From Bacteroidota bacterium (GTDB taxonomy: Bacteria > Bacteroidota > Rhodothermia > Balneolales > Balneolaceae), in assembly GCA_009909035.1 (NCBI GenBank), contig JAAAOB010000021.1, forward strand, positions 51,068 to 115,067: DNA of 64,000 nucleotides, read 5' to 3'. This document shows, piece after piece, positions 9,793-17,891 of the stretch (within the stretch, counting starts at the first letter, position 1; every line of letters begins with the position of its first letter). The translations under genes and the position numbers were made by a program. Below the pieces are notes generated by a model, which was not told the DNA's origin, did not search any database, and saw only the letters and a list, made by a program, of their open reading frames with translations.

Positions 9793-9932
9793 GTCGCCGG
9801 ATGAGGGATTTGTCACCGGATGAATTCCCTTCATCCGGTGACTCGGCAGGGCAATACGCCGGCCGTAAAGACCTCTTTTACATGGGTCTGGGCTTTCTCC
9901 AACTCATCCGATGACGGGAAGTCGTCGGATGA
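9793..9932. repeat. Cluster of five 12-mer palindrome half-sites (GTCRYCGGATGA)
   Basis: The 12-mer GTCRYCGGATGA occurs at 9793-9804 (+), 9812-9823 (+), 9831-9842 (-), 9904-9915 (-) and 9921-9932 (+). Copies two and three form a perfect 13-bp stem with a 5-base loop (9812-9842); copies four and five form a 12-bp stem with one G-U pair (9904-9932). Neither hairpin has a T-run, so they are not ordinary terminators. The arrangement resembles REP/BIME-type elements. The same core, with one mismatch, lies in the 142-bp repeats at 16166 and 37273. Confidence 0.8.
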
Positions 9933-9967
9933 ATTGTGGATAAGATTCTCTCCAATTTTAATCGTAT

Positions 9968-9998
9968 ATTCACGATTGAATGAAATCAAATCGTGAAT
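9968..9998. promoter_or_regulatory. Operator-like inverted repeat of arsR
   Basis: A perfect 10-bp inverted repeat, ATTCACGATT (9968-9977) and AATCGTGAAT (9989-9998), with an 11-base spacer, ends one base before the arsR ATG at 10000. Dyads of this size overlapping the promoter or start are the normal binding sites of ArsR/SmtB repressors, so autoregulation is likely. Its tight overlap with the start codon implies a very short leader. Confidence 0.7.
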
Positions 9999-9999
9999 T

Positions 10000-10326
10000 A
10001 TGACAGAAACACCGTCTTTACAGCTCGATGACAGATCCATTAAGCGTTCGGCTGAAATTGCCAAAGCACTGGGTCACCCCGCACGAATTGCTATTCTGAA
10101 GCTGCTGGCTCAGCGATCCACCTGCTTTTGCGGTGACATTACCGAGGTTCTCCCGCTGGCGCAATCCACCGTTTCTCAGCACCTGAAGGCTCTCAAATCC
10201 GCCGGACTCATCAAAGGGGATGTGGAAGGAGTTCGGACCTGTTACTGCCTCAATCCGGATGGTATTAAGGAACTCGAGTCTACTCTTTCTGAGCTTTCCA
10301 GTGAACTGATTAAGAAGTGTTGCTGA
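10000..10326 (+). CDS. arsR: ArsR/SmtB family metalloregulatory repressor
   Basis: A 108-residue winged-helix repressor, the usual family length. The recognition segment LPLAQSTVSQHLKALKSAGL (51-70) is the classic ArsR helix-turn-helix, preceded by ALGHPARIAILKLL. Cys42 and Cys44 in TCFCGDI sit where ArsR proteins bind arsenite or other thiophilic ions; further pairs are Cys81/Cys83 and a terminal Cys107-Cys108. A perfect dyad overlaps the start and is the likely operator. The next gene encodes an arsenate-reductase-like phosphatase. No arsenite efflux pump is present nearby. The inducer could be As(III), Sb(III) or another soft metal. Confidence 0.88.
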   Translation: MTETPSLQLDDRSIKRSAEIAKALGHPARIAILKLLAQRSTCFCGDITEVLPLAQSTVSQHLKALKSAGLIKGDVEGVRTCYCLNPDGIKELESTLSELSSELIKKCC

Positions 10327-10422
10327 TTGTCAGGGACGAGTTTTTAACTGACAATAAAAAATTACCCATTGACCATACAACACCGCTATAATATAAACCA
10401 CCCTCAATCCAACTGATCAAGT

Positions 10423-11043
10423 ATGTACAAAAAGCTGGAAACCAATATTACAGAACTGAAACAGGGATTTGATAGGATACCATCAAGCCGAAAAGAGCGA
10501 CTGGGTGAGGTGGCGGAATTTATCAAAAAAGAGCTGGATGAGAAGGGAATCGTCAAGCTAAATTTTATCTGTACACACAATAGCCGGAGGAGTCAACTGG
10601 CACAGATTTGGACCCAGACAGCGGCGGCTCACTATGGAATTGATGGCGTAAGGACCTATTCCGGCGGCACCGAGGCAACCGCCTTCAACCCAAATGCCGT
10701 GGCGGCCGTTGAGCGGGCCGGATTTAAGGTTGATACTCCGGGCGGAGATAATCCAAAATATGATGTTCGCTTCTCAGAGGATGCCGACCCGATGATCTGC
10801 TTTTCAAAAACTTTTGATGATTCAGCCAACCCCTCCAAAGATTTTGCAGCGATTATGACCTGTTCAGAGGCAGATGATAACTGCCCCTTTGTTCCGGGCG
10901 CAACATTCCGCAAACCAGTTCCGTATCGCGATCCCAAGGAGGCCGACGGTACCGGGAGAGAAAAGGAAATCTACGATGAACGCTGCCGGCAGATCGGTAC
11001 GGAAATGATTTTTCTGATGGAGCTTCTGACTACCAACCTGTGA
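10423..11043 (+). CDS. Low-molecular-weight phosphatase family, arsenate-reductase-like
   Basis: A 206-residue cytoplasmic protein of the LMW protein-tyrosine phosphatase fold, which includes thiol-dependent arsenate reductases. The phosphate loop C-X5-R is CTHNSRRS (Cys50-Arg56), and the general-acid Asp-Pro pair is in YRDPKEADG (Asp170). Other cysteines at about 126, 147 and 154 could serve as the relay thiols needed for arsenate reduction. The position 96 bp after arsR supports an arsenic role: reduction of arsenate to arsenite. It is longer than the 130-140-residue ArsC of this fold because of an N-terminal helical extension (residues 1-45). A phosphotyrosine phosphatase role cannot be excluded. 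Confidence 0.8.
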   Translation: MYKKLETNITELKQGFDRIPSSRKERLGEVAEFIKKELDEKGIVKLNFICTHNSRRSQLAQIWTQTAAAHYGIDGVRTYSGGTEATAFNPNAVAAVERAGFKVDTPGGDNPKYDVRFSEDADPMICFSKTFDDSANPSKDFAAIMTCSEADDNCPFVPGATFRKPVPYRDPKEADGTGREKEIYDERCRQIGTEMIFLMELLTTNL

Positions 11044-11164
11044 TTTCTGATAGGTTTAGTGGGCTAATGCTTGATCAATGAACGGTACGAACGCCCTTTT
11101 TGGACTGCTTAACCCATTATTTTTTAATCGAACTCAGGTGGGTACTTGTTCAGGGTGTCTAACT

Positions 11165-14100
11165 CTACTCTTCTTTTGATGGCGGCCTTCGATTATCTCC
11201 CGAAATGGTATCAATCAGCTTGTTGTATGGATCGATTCCTACGGACACAGGCTGTTCATCAACAGTAATAGTGAACTCGTTCATGATATCAGTGAATTTG
11301 CGTTTTTCGAAATAGAGCACGGTTTCGTTTCCTTCCTCATCCAAACCAAACACACCCACATCAATCCAGTCGTTGAGGGGCAGCGATTCTACCGGCCGGC
11401 GGCGCCCTTCGATCTCCACCGCAAGACTGTCACCGGCTTCATTTTTATAGATGCGTTCTCCCGTTTCATCCGCCCGGTACTTGGAAGCCTGTAGCGACAG
11501 ATGTACTTGATATGTGCTGTCAACTTCTGTGTAGGTCGCCTCTTCCACCCGGTTGTCGTACAGCGTGATGGTTTCAAACATGTCTTTAATAAGATATTGC
11601 ATTGAATCGGGTGTTGCCTCTTTCAGGTATTCAACAAGATCCAGTGAGATCGTGTAAGGCGGCTCCTGGAACGCCACCTCATCAATGTAATCACTCAGGG
11701 CGGTATGTAGCTTATTCTCGCCGATGTAATCACTCAGCGCATAAAACACAAGCGACCCTTTGTTGTAGTGAATATACTGCTGATTCTCGTTGTAAATCAG
11801 CGGCAACTCCCGCTGAGATTCAAACGTCCGCCCGGTCAGATAGCTGTCGAGCGCGTCCTTGAGGAACCGGCGCATTTGATGAACGCCATACTCTTTTTCC
11901 AGTACTTTCAGGGCACTGTATTCCGATAGGCTTTCAGATAGCATGGTGGCACCCTGCACATTGGCCCCGATCACCTGGTGGGCCCACCACTGGTGCGCTA
12001 CCTCGTGTGCGGTAATACTGAACGGGTAATTTACGGCATCTTGATCCGTGGTATCTACATCGGCGATGAAACCGACAGCCTCAGAATAGGGAACCGTGTT
12101 TGCAAACGACTGCGCAAAGCTGCCCCCGGTTCTCGGGAACTCAATAATACGGAGCTGACGAAATTGGTAAGGACTATAATTTTTCGTGTAATACTCCAGA
12201 GATTTTTTTACTCCGTCGATCATATACTCCAGGTTGTAGGTGTGATCGGGATGATGGTAAATTTCGATATTGACATCGTTCCAGTTGTCTCTTACAACAT
12301 CAAATTCAGCAGAGATGAAGGAGTAAAAATTCACCATGGTACTGTCCATTTCGTAATGGAAATAGCGCCGGCCGTTCTCCTCCCACTCCCGCTGCAAATA
12401 CCCGGGAGCGATGGCAATCTGTTCCGGGGAAGTCGAAATTGTTGTTTCAAAGTCGATCCAGTCGGCATCGCTGGAAATATAGTTGTTCATCCGTGCCAGG
12501 CTGTCCGTTGGTGGTGCCATGCGGTCTTTGGGTGGTAAGCCGTACCGTTCACGAGACTCCCGGCTGCTCAGTTCCCCGGATTCCTGGTACCCGATTCTCG
12601 GGAAAAGTGAGTTGTTGAAAAAAGTTCCGTTATATCGAACAGGCGATTGATTTTCCAGGATTTCATTAGGCTCATTGGCCAGGGTAAAATCGAATCGAAT
12701 CGAATCGCCGGGCATCAGTGGCTCCGCAAGCCGGTAGATATCGTAATTCATCGTGTCATCTTCAACAACCAGATCAAAGTCCTGGTCAAAGGTAAACGTG
12801 CTGATAAAATTATTGTGATCAATGTGAATGGAGTCGATAGCCGCAGCCGTTTTATTTACCATGATATAATGGCCACTGGCTTCCAGGTCCCTTGTTTCGG
12901 GATAGAGGTCCAGGTTAATTGCCGTCGACACGATTCGTGGATGCGGCCTCTCTTTATATTTGCTGTATCTCTTTTCGAAATTTGCCGCACGCTGCTCCCG
13001 CTCCTGCGATGAAATATAGTCGTGCCTGATGTTGTTGACGTAGTAGATCCACGAACCGACACACAAAAACCCAATGAGTGAGAGTGCAAAAACACCTTGA
13101 AGCCTTGGTGTAAATGCTTCTCTTACATTTTGCATTCGCTCTTTGAATCCGCCGGGAAGCCCTCTTCTGAATAATGCAATTGCAAGGGTGTATAGAGCAA
13201 TTCCAAGCAGCAGCCAATATCCTTTATAAATGAAATAGGGGCCAAGCGATCTCCCGTATCCGTTCATATCGGAATAGGCCGTGCCGGGTGCCTGGTTGAA
13301 TTTAAAGACGGTTTGCTCGATGCCAAGCTGACCCAAAAACGTAATGCCAATGGAAACAATCAGAAGCAGGATAAACCCGATATAGTAGTTTTTAAACAGG
13401 CTGTGAATAAAAATCGACAGCAGCCCCCAAATTACGACGTGAATAAGTGATATGGCGTACAGATCAAATAAGTACTGGCCAATTTCAAAGTTGTAGTAGC
13501 CGTTGTAGATCTGTACACCAAGTCCGGCAATCATAATGATGGAAAGCAGGACCATCTGCATGAGCATGAGCGCCAGAAATTTGGAAAACAGAATGGCCCA
13601 GTTCGGAGTCCCGGTCACATGAATCAGCTGATCCATCTTATCACCCCGGCTTCGATGGATGAGCATTCCCGCATACAAAAAGGTCAGAATATTGATGAAG
13701 AGGCTGAAAAACGTTCCCGGAAGCTGCAGCATCTGCCAGGTGACCGGAAGTGTATCTGTGCCAAAGATCTCACCGCCTAAAAGAATCACGCTCAGCGATA
13801 TCAGCAAACCGATCAACCCGATAATAATAAATGGCCAGCTACCCACAACGTATCGGAAATCAACTTTAGCCAGCTCCCAGGAGAGGGTCAGATTTTTTAT
13901 AAAAGAAAAATCCAGGGTTACGTCCGGCATATTCACCGTTAGAATACTGCCGAAGTTCTTCTTGGTAACCGCGTCGCCTTTTGTCTTACGGAACAAAGTT
14001 AAGCTGAATGCCTGCTGGCTAAAACTAAAGGCACTGTAGACAAGGCCAAAAATGAGGATGCCAAGTCCTCCCCAGATCAGCCGGTTATACAGAATGACTT

Positions 14101-14821
14101 CGCCCCAGGGCAGCGGGTTTTCATTCTGCTCAAAGACCGTCCAGTATTCTGCATAGTAGGCGTTGGCCTGCATGCCGTACGGATCTAAAAGAGCAGCCAG
14201 CATTTTATTATCCAGATCTGAGGTAAGATTCTGAGCAAATATCTGAATCAGAAAAAATCCCAATATAACAATAAAGGCGACATTGATATTCCGGGTAAAG
14301 GCAACTACGGCAAACACTATCGCCCCGAAAAAGATCATGTTTGGGATAAGGTAATATAAAAATGGCTGTATATAGCTCATCAGGTTGAACGGGCCGAGAA
14401 GTTCGGGGTTGGTTCCGGGTGTAAGAGTACCAAGGATAATTCCCAGAGCTGCAGCAAGCATTACCAGAGATGAAATGGTAAGTCCTGCCGTGAATTTCCC
14501 GAGCAAATACTCCCACTTTTTGAAAGGATAGGAGTACAGGACTGAATGCATGTTGTGTTTGTAGTCCCGGTAGATCGTTCCACCTATGAGAGCCGGTAAA
14601 AAGAAGTAGAGGATGATGGCCATCTCATTCAGGATCCCGTTGATGGCAATGGGAGAGTTCACAATTGTGATAGTATTCATACTCACCGTCAGGCTTTCAA
14701 AAATTCCTGCGGCAGAGACCATGACAAAATAAGAGAGGGCAAACATAATGCCGGCGTACACGTAAAGCGACGGTTTACGCATCCAATACCGAATCTCAAA
14801 CAAGACTATTGAATAGAACAT
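11165..14821 (-). CDS. ABC transporter permease fused to M1 family aminopeptidase
   Basis: One 1218-residue chain. Residues 1 to about 590 hold two ABC-2-type permease halves with many membrane spans (for example near 13-37, 56-78, 325-350, 525-545, 575-595). From about 640 the chain is periplasmic or extracytoplasmic and ends in an M1 gluzincin domain: His939-E-V-A-His943 is the zinc site and the following LSESLSEY supplies the third ligand, about 19-20 residues on. The family is known in Bacteroidota but its substrate is not established. The ABC ATPase gene is 17 bp upstream in the same operon, so the pair probably exports or senses peptides. Two further membrane segments flank the first half. 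The start lies within 20 bp of the ATPase stop. Confidence 0.88.
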   Translation of the reverse strand: MFYSIVLFEIRYWMRKPSLYVYAGIMFALSYFVMVSAAGIFESLTVSMNTITIVNSPIAINGILNEMAIILYFFLPALIGGTIYRDYKHNMHSVLYSYPFKKWEYLLGKFTAGLTISSLVMLAAALGIILGTLTPGTNPELLGPFNLMSYIQPFLYYLIPNMIFFGAIVFAVVAFTRNINVAFIVILGFFLIQIFAQNLTSDLDNKMLAALLDPYGMQANAYYAEYWTVFEQNENPLPWGEVILYNRLIWGGLGILIFGLVYSAFSFSQQAFSLTLFRKTKGDAVTKKNFGSILTVNMPDVTLDFSFIKNLTLSWELAKVDFRYVVGSWPFIIIGLIGLLISLSVILLGGEIFGTDTLPVTWQMLQLPGTFFSLFINILTFLYAGMLIHRSRGDKMDQLIHVTGTPNWAILFSKFLALMLMQMVLLSIIMIAGLGVQIYNGYYNFEIGQYLFDLYAISLIHVVIWGLLSIFIHSLFKNYYIGFILLLIVSIGITFLGQLGIEQTVFKFNQAPGTAYSDMNGYGRSLGPYFIYKGYWLLLGIALYTLAIALFRRGLPGGFKERMQNVREAFTPRLQGVFALSLIGFLCVGSWIYYVNNIRHDYISSQEREQRAANFEKRYSKYKERPHPRIVSTAINLDLYPETRDLEASGHYIMVNKTAAAIDSIHIDHNNFISTFTFDQDFDLVVEDDTMNYDIYRLAEPLMPGDSIRFDFTLANEPNEILENQSPVRYNGTFFNNSLFPRIGYQESGELSSRESRERYGLPPKDRMAPPTDSLARMNNYISSDADWIDFETTISTSPEQIAIAPGYLQREWEENGRRYFHYEMDSTMVNFYSFISAEFDVVRDNWNDVNIEIYHHPDHTYNLEYMIDGVKKSLEYYTKNYSPYQFRQLRIIEFPRTGGSFAQSFANTVPYSEAVGFIADVDTTDQDAVNYPFSITAHEVAHQWWAHQVIGANVQGATMLSESLSEYSALKVLEKEYGVHQMRRFLKDALDSYLTGRTFESQRELPLIYNENQQYIHYNKGSLVFYALSDYIGENKLHTALSDYIDEVAFQEPPYTISLDLVEYLKEATPDSMQYLIKDMFETITLYDNRVEEATYTEVDSTYQVHLSLQASKYRADETGERIYKNEAGDSLAVEIEGRRRPVESLPLNDWIDVGVFGLDEEGNETVLYFEKRKFTDIMNEFTITVDEQPVSVGIDPYNKLIDTISGDNRRPPSKEE

Positions 14822-14838
14822 GATGAATGGGTTTTTAA

Positions 14839-15729
14839 TCAGGCGGCTACAACTTCTTTGTCTTTGCGCAGGGTAACGAAATAGACATCCGCGAGGTCAG
14901 GCTCTTTTGCATGGAAGGTATCATCCGGCTGCTCCATGCTGTGAACCCGAATATTTAGGGTGTTGTCCTGATTGAAGTTGGATGAAATAAGATTGAACGC
15001 TTCCTGATGTTCTTCCAGTTCATCCCGTTCAATCACCTTCGTCCAGATTTGCCCGTTCAAAGCTTTCGCGGCTTCTTCAGGTGTATGATGGCTCAATATG
15101 CATCCGCCATTCATGATCGCCATATCATTGCAAAGCTCTTTCACGTCGTCTACAATATGGGTCGAAAAAATCACGATATGATTGGTTCCAATCTCACGAA
15201 GCACATTCAGAAACCGGTGCCGTTCGGATGGATCCAGTCCGGCGGTAGGTTCATCCACGATAATTAGCTTTGGATTGTTCAGCAGCAGCTGGGCAATTCC
15301 AAACCGCTGTTTCATCCCGCCCGAATAGCCTGCTACATTCTTATTTTTTACATTAAACAAATTGGTCACTTCCAGGGCGGTGGTTACCATTTCTGATCGT
15401 TCGTTTTTGTCCGTGATCCCTTTCAGCCTTGCAAAATAGTGCAACAGGTCTTCGGCCGACATCTTGGGATAGACTCCAAACTCCTGGGGCAGATATCCCA
15501 GCACCTTTCGAAGGTTCTGCTTGTCGTTCAGTATATCGATGTCATCGAGGGTAGCGGTCCCCGAGTCGGGCGCCTGCAATGTGGCGATGGTACGCATCAA
15601 CGTTGATTTACCGGCGCCGTTGGGCCCCAAAAGCCCAAACATGCCCGATTCAATCTCTATGGATACATCATCAAGAGCTTTCACCCCGTTTTTGTAGGTT
15701 TTCGATAGATTGGAAAGTGTAAGTTTCAT
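14839..15729 (-). CDS. ABC transporter ATP-binding protein
   Basis: A 296-residue ATPase subunit. Walker A GPNGAGKST (35-43), Q-loop Gln82, signature YSGGMKQR (135-142) and Walker B LIIVDEP (155-161) with the switch histidine in IFSTHIVDD are all intact. Residues about 225-296 form a C-terminal extension of unknown role. It is the upstream partner of the permease-aminopeptidase fusion (17 bp gap), so it very likely drives that transporter from the cytoplasmic face of the inner membrane. Confidence 0.92.
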   Translation of the reverse strand: MKLTLSNLSKTYKNGVKALDDVSIEIESGMFGLLGPNGAGKSTLMRTIATLQAPDSGTATLDDIDILNDKQNLRKVLGYLPQEFGVYPKMSAEDLLHYFARLKGITDKNERSEMVTTALEVTNLFNVKNKNVAGYSGGMKQRFGIAQLLLNNPKLIIVDEPTAGLDPSERHRFLNVLREIGTNHIVIFSTHIVDDVKELCNDMAIMNGGCILSHHTPEEAAKALNGQIWTKVIERDELEEHQEAFNLISSNFNQDNTLNIRVHSMEQPDDTFHAKEPDLADVYFVTLRKDKEVVAA

Positions 15730-15858
15730 ACCCGGCCACTTCGTTTTATTTCTTGATCAAGGTAATTTGTAGTTCAACGCTTTAGATGGAAAAATCATCA
15801 GGATGTTACAAAAGATTTTTTACAAACATGACTTGTTTTCCCAATTATATTTTTTATG

Positions 15859-16078
15859 GTTCTACGGGAATCCTTGTGGGTAGAAAATAAACTCAAGCGC
15901 CATTAAACTTTTTCTTGTTCATTTTGTCTTGTCCCAAGGACTCCTTCGGAGAAACAAAACGAACCAAAAATTCAAGGCTGTGAAAATATTAGCGGCGGTC
16001 AGGTTTAATCCCCAAATACATTCTAATTGTCATGAATTTGAAAACTTTATAAAATACCCACAAGGTTTCCTGTAGAAA
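15859..16078. mobile_element. MITE-like element with 24-bp imperfect terminal inverted repeats
   Basis: The left end (15859-15882, starting GTTCTACGGGAATCC) and the reverse complement of the right end (16055-16078) match at 20 of 24 bases, enclosing 220 bp with no transposase. The interior has a small hairpin around CTCCTTCGGAG. Flanking bases are AT-rich and a target-site duplication is not certain. Structure fits a miniature inverted-repeat element or its remnant; an RNA structural element is the alternative. Confidence 0.5.
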
Positions 16079-16165
16079 CTTTTTAAATATAAATCCTGGC
16101 ATCAGGTAAAATGCCATAATCGCCTCCTGCAACAGGATGACATACATATCTGCGTCTCAAAACCA

Positions 16166-16307
16166 GTGGTATGTCAACAAAACGTTGTCGCATGCAAGTC
16201 ATGGGATGAGTCAACGATGAATGACATTTAAATTCGTAATAACTTGATTTTTCAGAAACAACTCATCCGATGTCTACAGAGATATACGACACTTTATGAA
16301 TGACTGG
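16166..16307 (+). repeat. 142-bp dispersed repeat, copy A
   Basis: This segment matches the reverse complement of 37273-37414 at 118 of 142 positions (about 83 percent by eye) with no gaps. The centre, from GCATGCAAGTCAT to ACGATGAATGACAT, is the best conserved. It includes GTCATGGGATGA (16198-16209), one mismatch from the 12-mer found five times upstream of arsR, and TCATCCGATGTC (16262-16273). Any shared reading frame is only about 12 codons, so it is non-coding. Confidence 0.8.
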
Positions 16308-16455
16308 ACACCAGAATATTTATTCGTTGTAGGCTTATCTTCACTTTTGAAGAAGTTCATTCATTTTACCGTAAATCACTGTGTTTAATTGGTATTTCCC
16401 AAAATGTTTTCGCATAATATTCGTAGAGCAATACTTAATAGCAAATAAAATACTG

Positions 16456-16875
16456 ATGAGTATTAAGAGTGGGCCTGATTCCAAAACAATTATCGAGCAG
16501 TTTTTCGACGAACAATTCAGCGACACATCAAGGTTTTTTCTTTATAAAGACAAGCAGTTGTTAAAAAATGGAGAGTACGCAACGTTTGCCAGGCACCGGT
16601 TACAGGAGGTACGACGGGCGTTTTTCGGGGGAGTCTGTTTTTTCCTGCTTTTCATGCTTACAGGGATCAGCTACTATTTTCAGTATTCAGCAGGGGCCGG
16701 ATCGGAGGTATTTCAGCTCACCGTTTCGGTACTCAATTTCATAGCCGGTATTGGAATCCTTTTCTTTTCAACGAAAGAGTACTACTCTATTAAAAGCTCT
16801 ATGACGCTATTGCTTATACTTCTTGAGGAGGAAAAGTCTGTAGAGGGTGATTCAATCGGCATTCTGGAAACCTGA
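16456..16875 (+). CDS. Small two-span membrane protein, unknown
   Basis: I do not recognise the family. From the ATG at 16456 the product has 139 residues: a soluble N-terminal part of about 50 residues, then two membrane spans (about 54-75, FFGGVCFFLLFMLTG, and 88-108, VSVLNFIAGIGILFF) and an acidic C-terminal tail. An in-frame ATG at 16381 would add 25 residues of poor quality, so the internal start is preferred. It stands 102 bp before the MtfA-like peptidase gene in the same direction. Confidence 0.55.
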   Translation: MSIKSGPDSKTIIEQFFDEQFSDTSRFFLYKDKQLLKNGEYATFARHRLQEVRRAFFGGVCFFLLFMLTGISYYFQYSAGAGSEVFQLTVSVLNFIAGIGILFFSTKEYYSIKSSMTLLLILLEEEKSVEGDSIGILET

Positions 16876-16977
16876 GTTCAATTATTGAGTAAAGGCATCG
16901 AAAGTTGTGAGCCCGCGCTGTACCAGGAATTAAATCGTTATGTGCGTTGAGGCATAATGCAAAGATATATTTTCTGA

Positions 16978-17748
16978 ATGATGCCGATTTTTAGATCTAT
17001 AAAACGGAGTTTTGCCGTCCGGAAACCTTTTCCGCCTGAGTATGAATCTATTCTAAATCGGAATGTCAGAATCTACAAAAAACTCAACACCCGAAGGAAA
17101 AAGCTTCTTCAGGAGAGACTGAAGATTTTTATGAACGAAAAAATATTTGAAGGATGCGGGGGGCTGGCAGTTACGGACAAAATGAAGGTTGTAATTTCAG
17201 CTTACGCCTGTCTTTTAATCCTTGAAAATCCATCCGATTACTACCCGTACCTGCGGTCGATCCTGGTCTATCCGGATGATTATGTTGCCCCGGTTTACGA
17301 GGAAGATTCCGGGGGAGTTATCACAGAGGGAAATGAGAGAAGGGAGGGGGAGTCGTGGGATAGCGGCAGTGTGGTACTTTCGTGGGCTGACATCAAGAAA
17401 ACCACACAGTCGCGGAGTAACGGCAGCAACCTCGTCATTCACGAATTTGCCCATCAGCTTGATCTGCAGTATGGAATGTCAGGATCGGTTGATGTTAACG
17501 GGAACGTGCTGAATTTTGAAGATGAGTGGTCCATAGAGCTTGCAAAAACGTACGGCCAGCTTGTGAAACATCGCCGGCTGGGAAGAAAAACAGGTGTGCT
17601 GGATCTGTACGGTGCAATCCATCCTGCCGAGTGTTTTGCTGTTGTGCTGGAGGCATTTATCGAGAAGCCCCGAAAACTCTCCATGCAGTACCCGCGTCTC
17701 TACAGATTGCTCGGTGATTTTTTCTCTATTGATCCGGCACGATGGTGA
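16978..17748 (+). CDS. MtfA-like zinc peptidase
   Basis: A 256-residue soluble metallopeptidase of the M90/MtfA family. The zinc motif His155-E-F-A-His159 sits in NLVIHEFAHQLD, and a later PAECFAVVLEAFIEKP segment supplies the third ligand, as in E. coli MtfA. The GDVVLSW-like strand before the site and the C-terminal LLGDFFSIDP are also family features. In E. coli, MtfA interacts with the Mlc repressor and affects glucose uptake; the partner here is unknown. There is no signal peptide, although residues 7-16 are basic. Confidence 0.85.
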   Translation: MMPIFRSIKRSFAVRKPFPPEYESILNRNVRIYKKLNTRRKKLLQERLKIFMNEKIFEGCGGLAVTDKMKVVISAYACLLILENPSDYYPYLRSILVYPDDYVAPVYEEDSGGVITEGNERREGESWDSGSVVLSWADIKKTTQSRSNGSNLVIHEFAHQLDLQYGMSGSVDVNGNVLNFEDEWSIELAKTYGQLVKHRRLGRKTGVLDLYGAIHPAECFAVVLEAFIEKPRKLSMQYPRLYRLLGDFFSIDPARW

Positions 17749-17832
17749 AAATTTGCGGGTGTTAATAATTTGTTAACATATAATCATGAGATCTGCCTTC
17801 AATAGTGTAAAACAAATTTTATATTAGGCCTC

Positions 17833-17863
17833 CTGTCGGGTCCGGGAGTTTCAGGCCCGACAG
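17833..17863 (+). promoter_or_regulatory. Hairpin in the leader of the Na/Pi cotransporter gene
   Basis: CTGTCGGG (17833-17840) pairs perfectly with CCCGACAG (17856-17863), with a further G-U extension inward. It ends 28 bases before the ATG and has no T-run, so it is more likely a leader structure or protein site than a terminator. Confidence 0.4.
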
Positions 17864-17891
17864 ATCTGCACAGCAGCAACTAACCTGTAAA

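Larger units (their letters stand above)
15730..16455. other. Long intergenic region carrying two repeat elements
   Basis: 726 bp between the start of the ABC operon and a small membrane-protein gene. It holds a 220-bp MITE-like element (15859-16078) and one copy of a 142-bp dispersed repeat (16166-16307). TCCTGCAACAGGA near 16123 can form a small hairpin. I see no credible protein-coding frame or tRNA. Confidence 0.7.

Noticed and set aside
9812..9842. Rho-independent terminator for the fibronectin III gene
   Set aside because: The hairpin is strong but has no T-run and belongs to a repeat family seen elsewhere.
17833..17863. Terminator of the MtfA-like gene
   Set aside because: No T-run follows the stem; more likely a leader structure of the Na/Pi gene.
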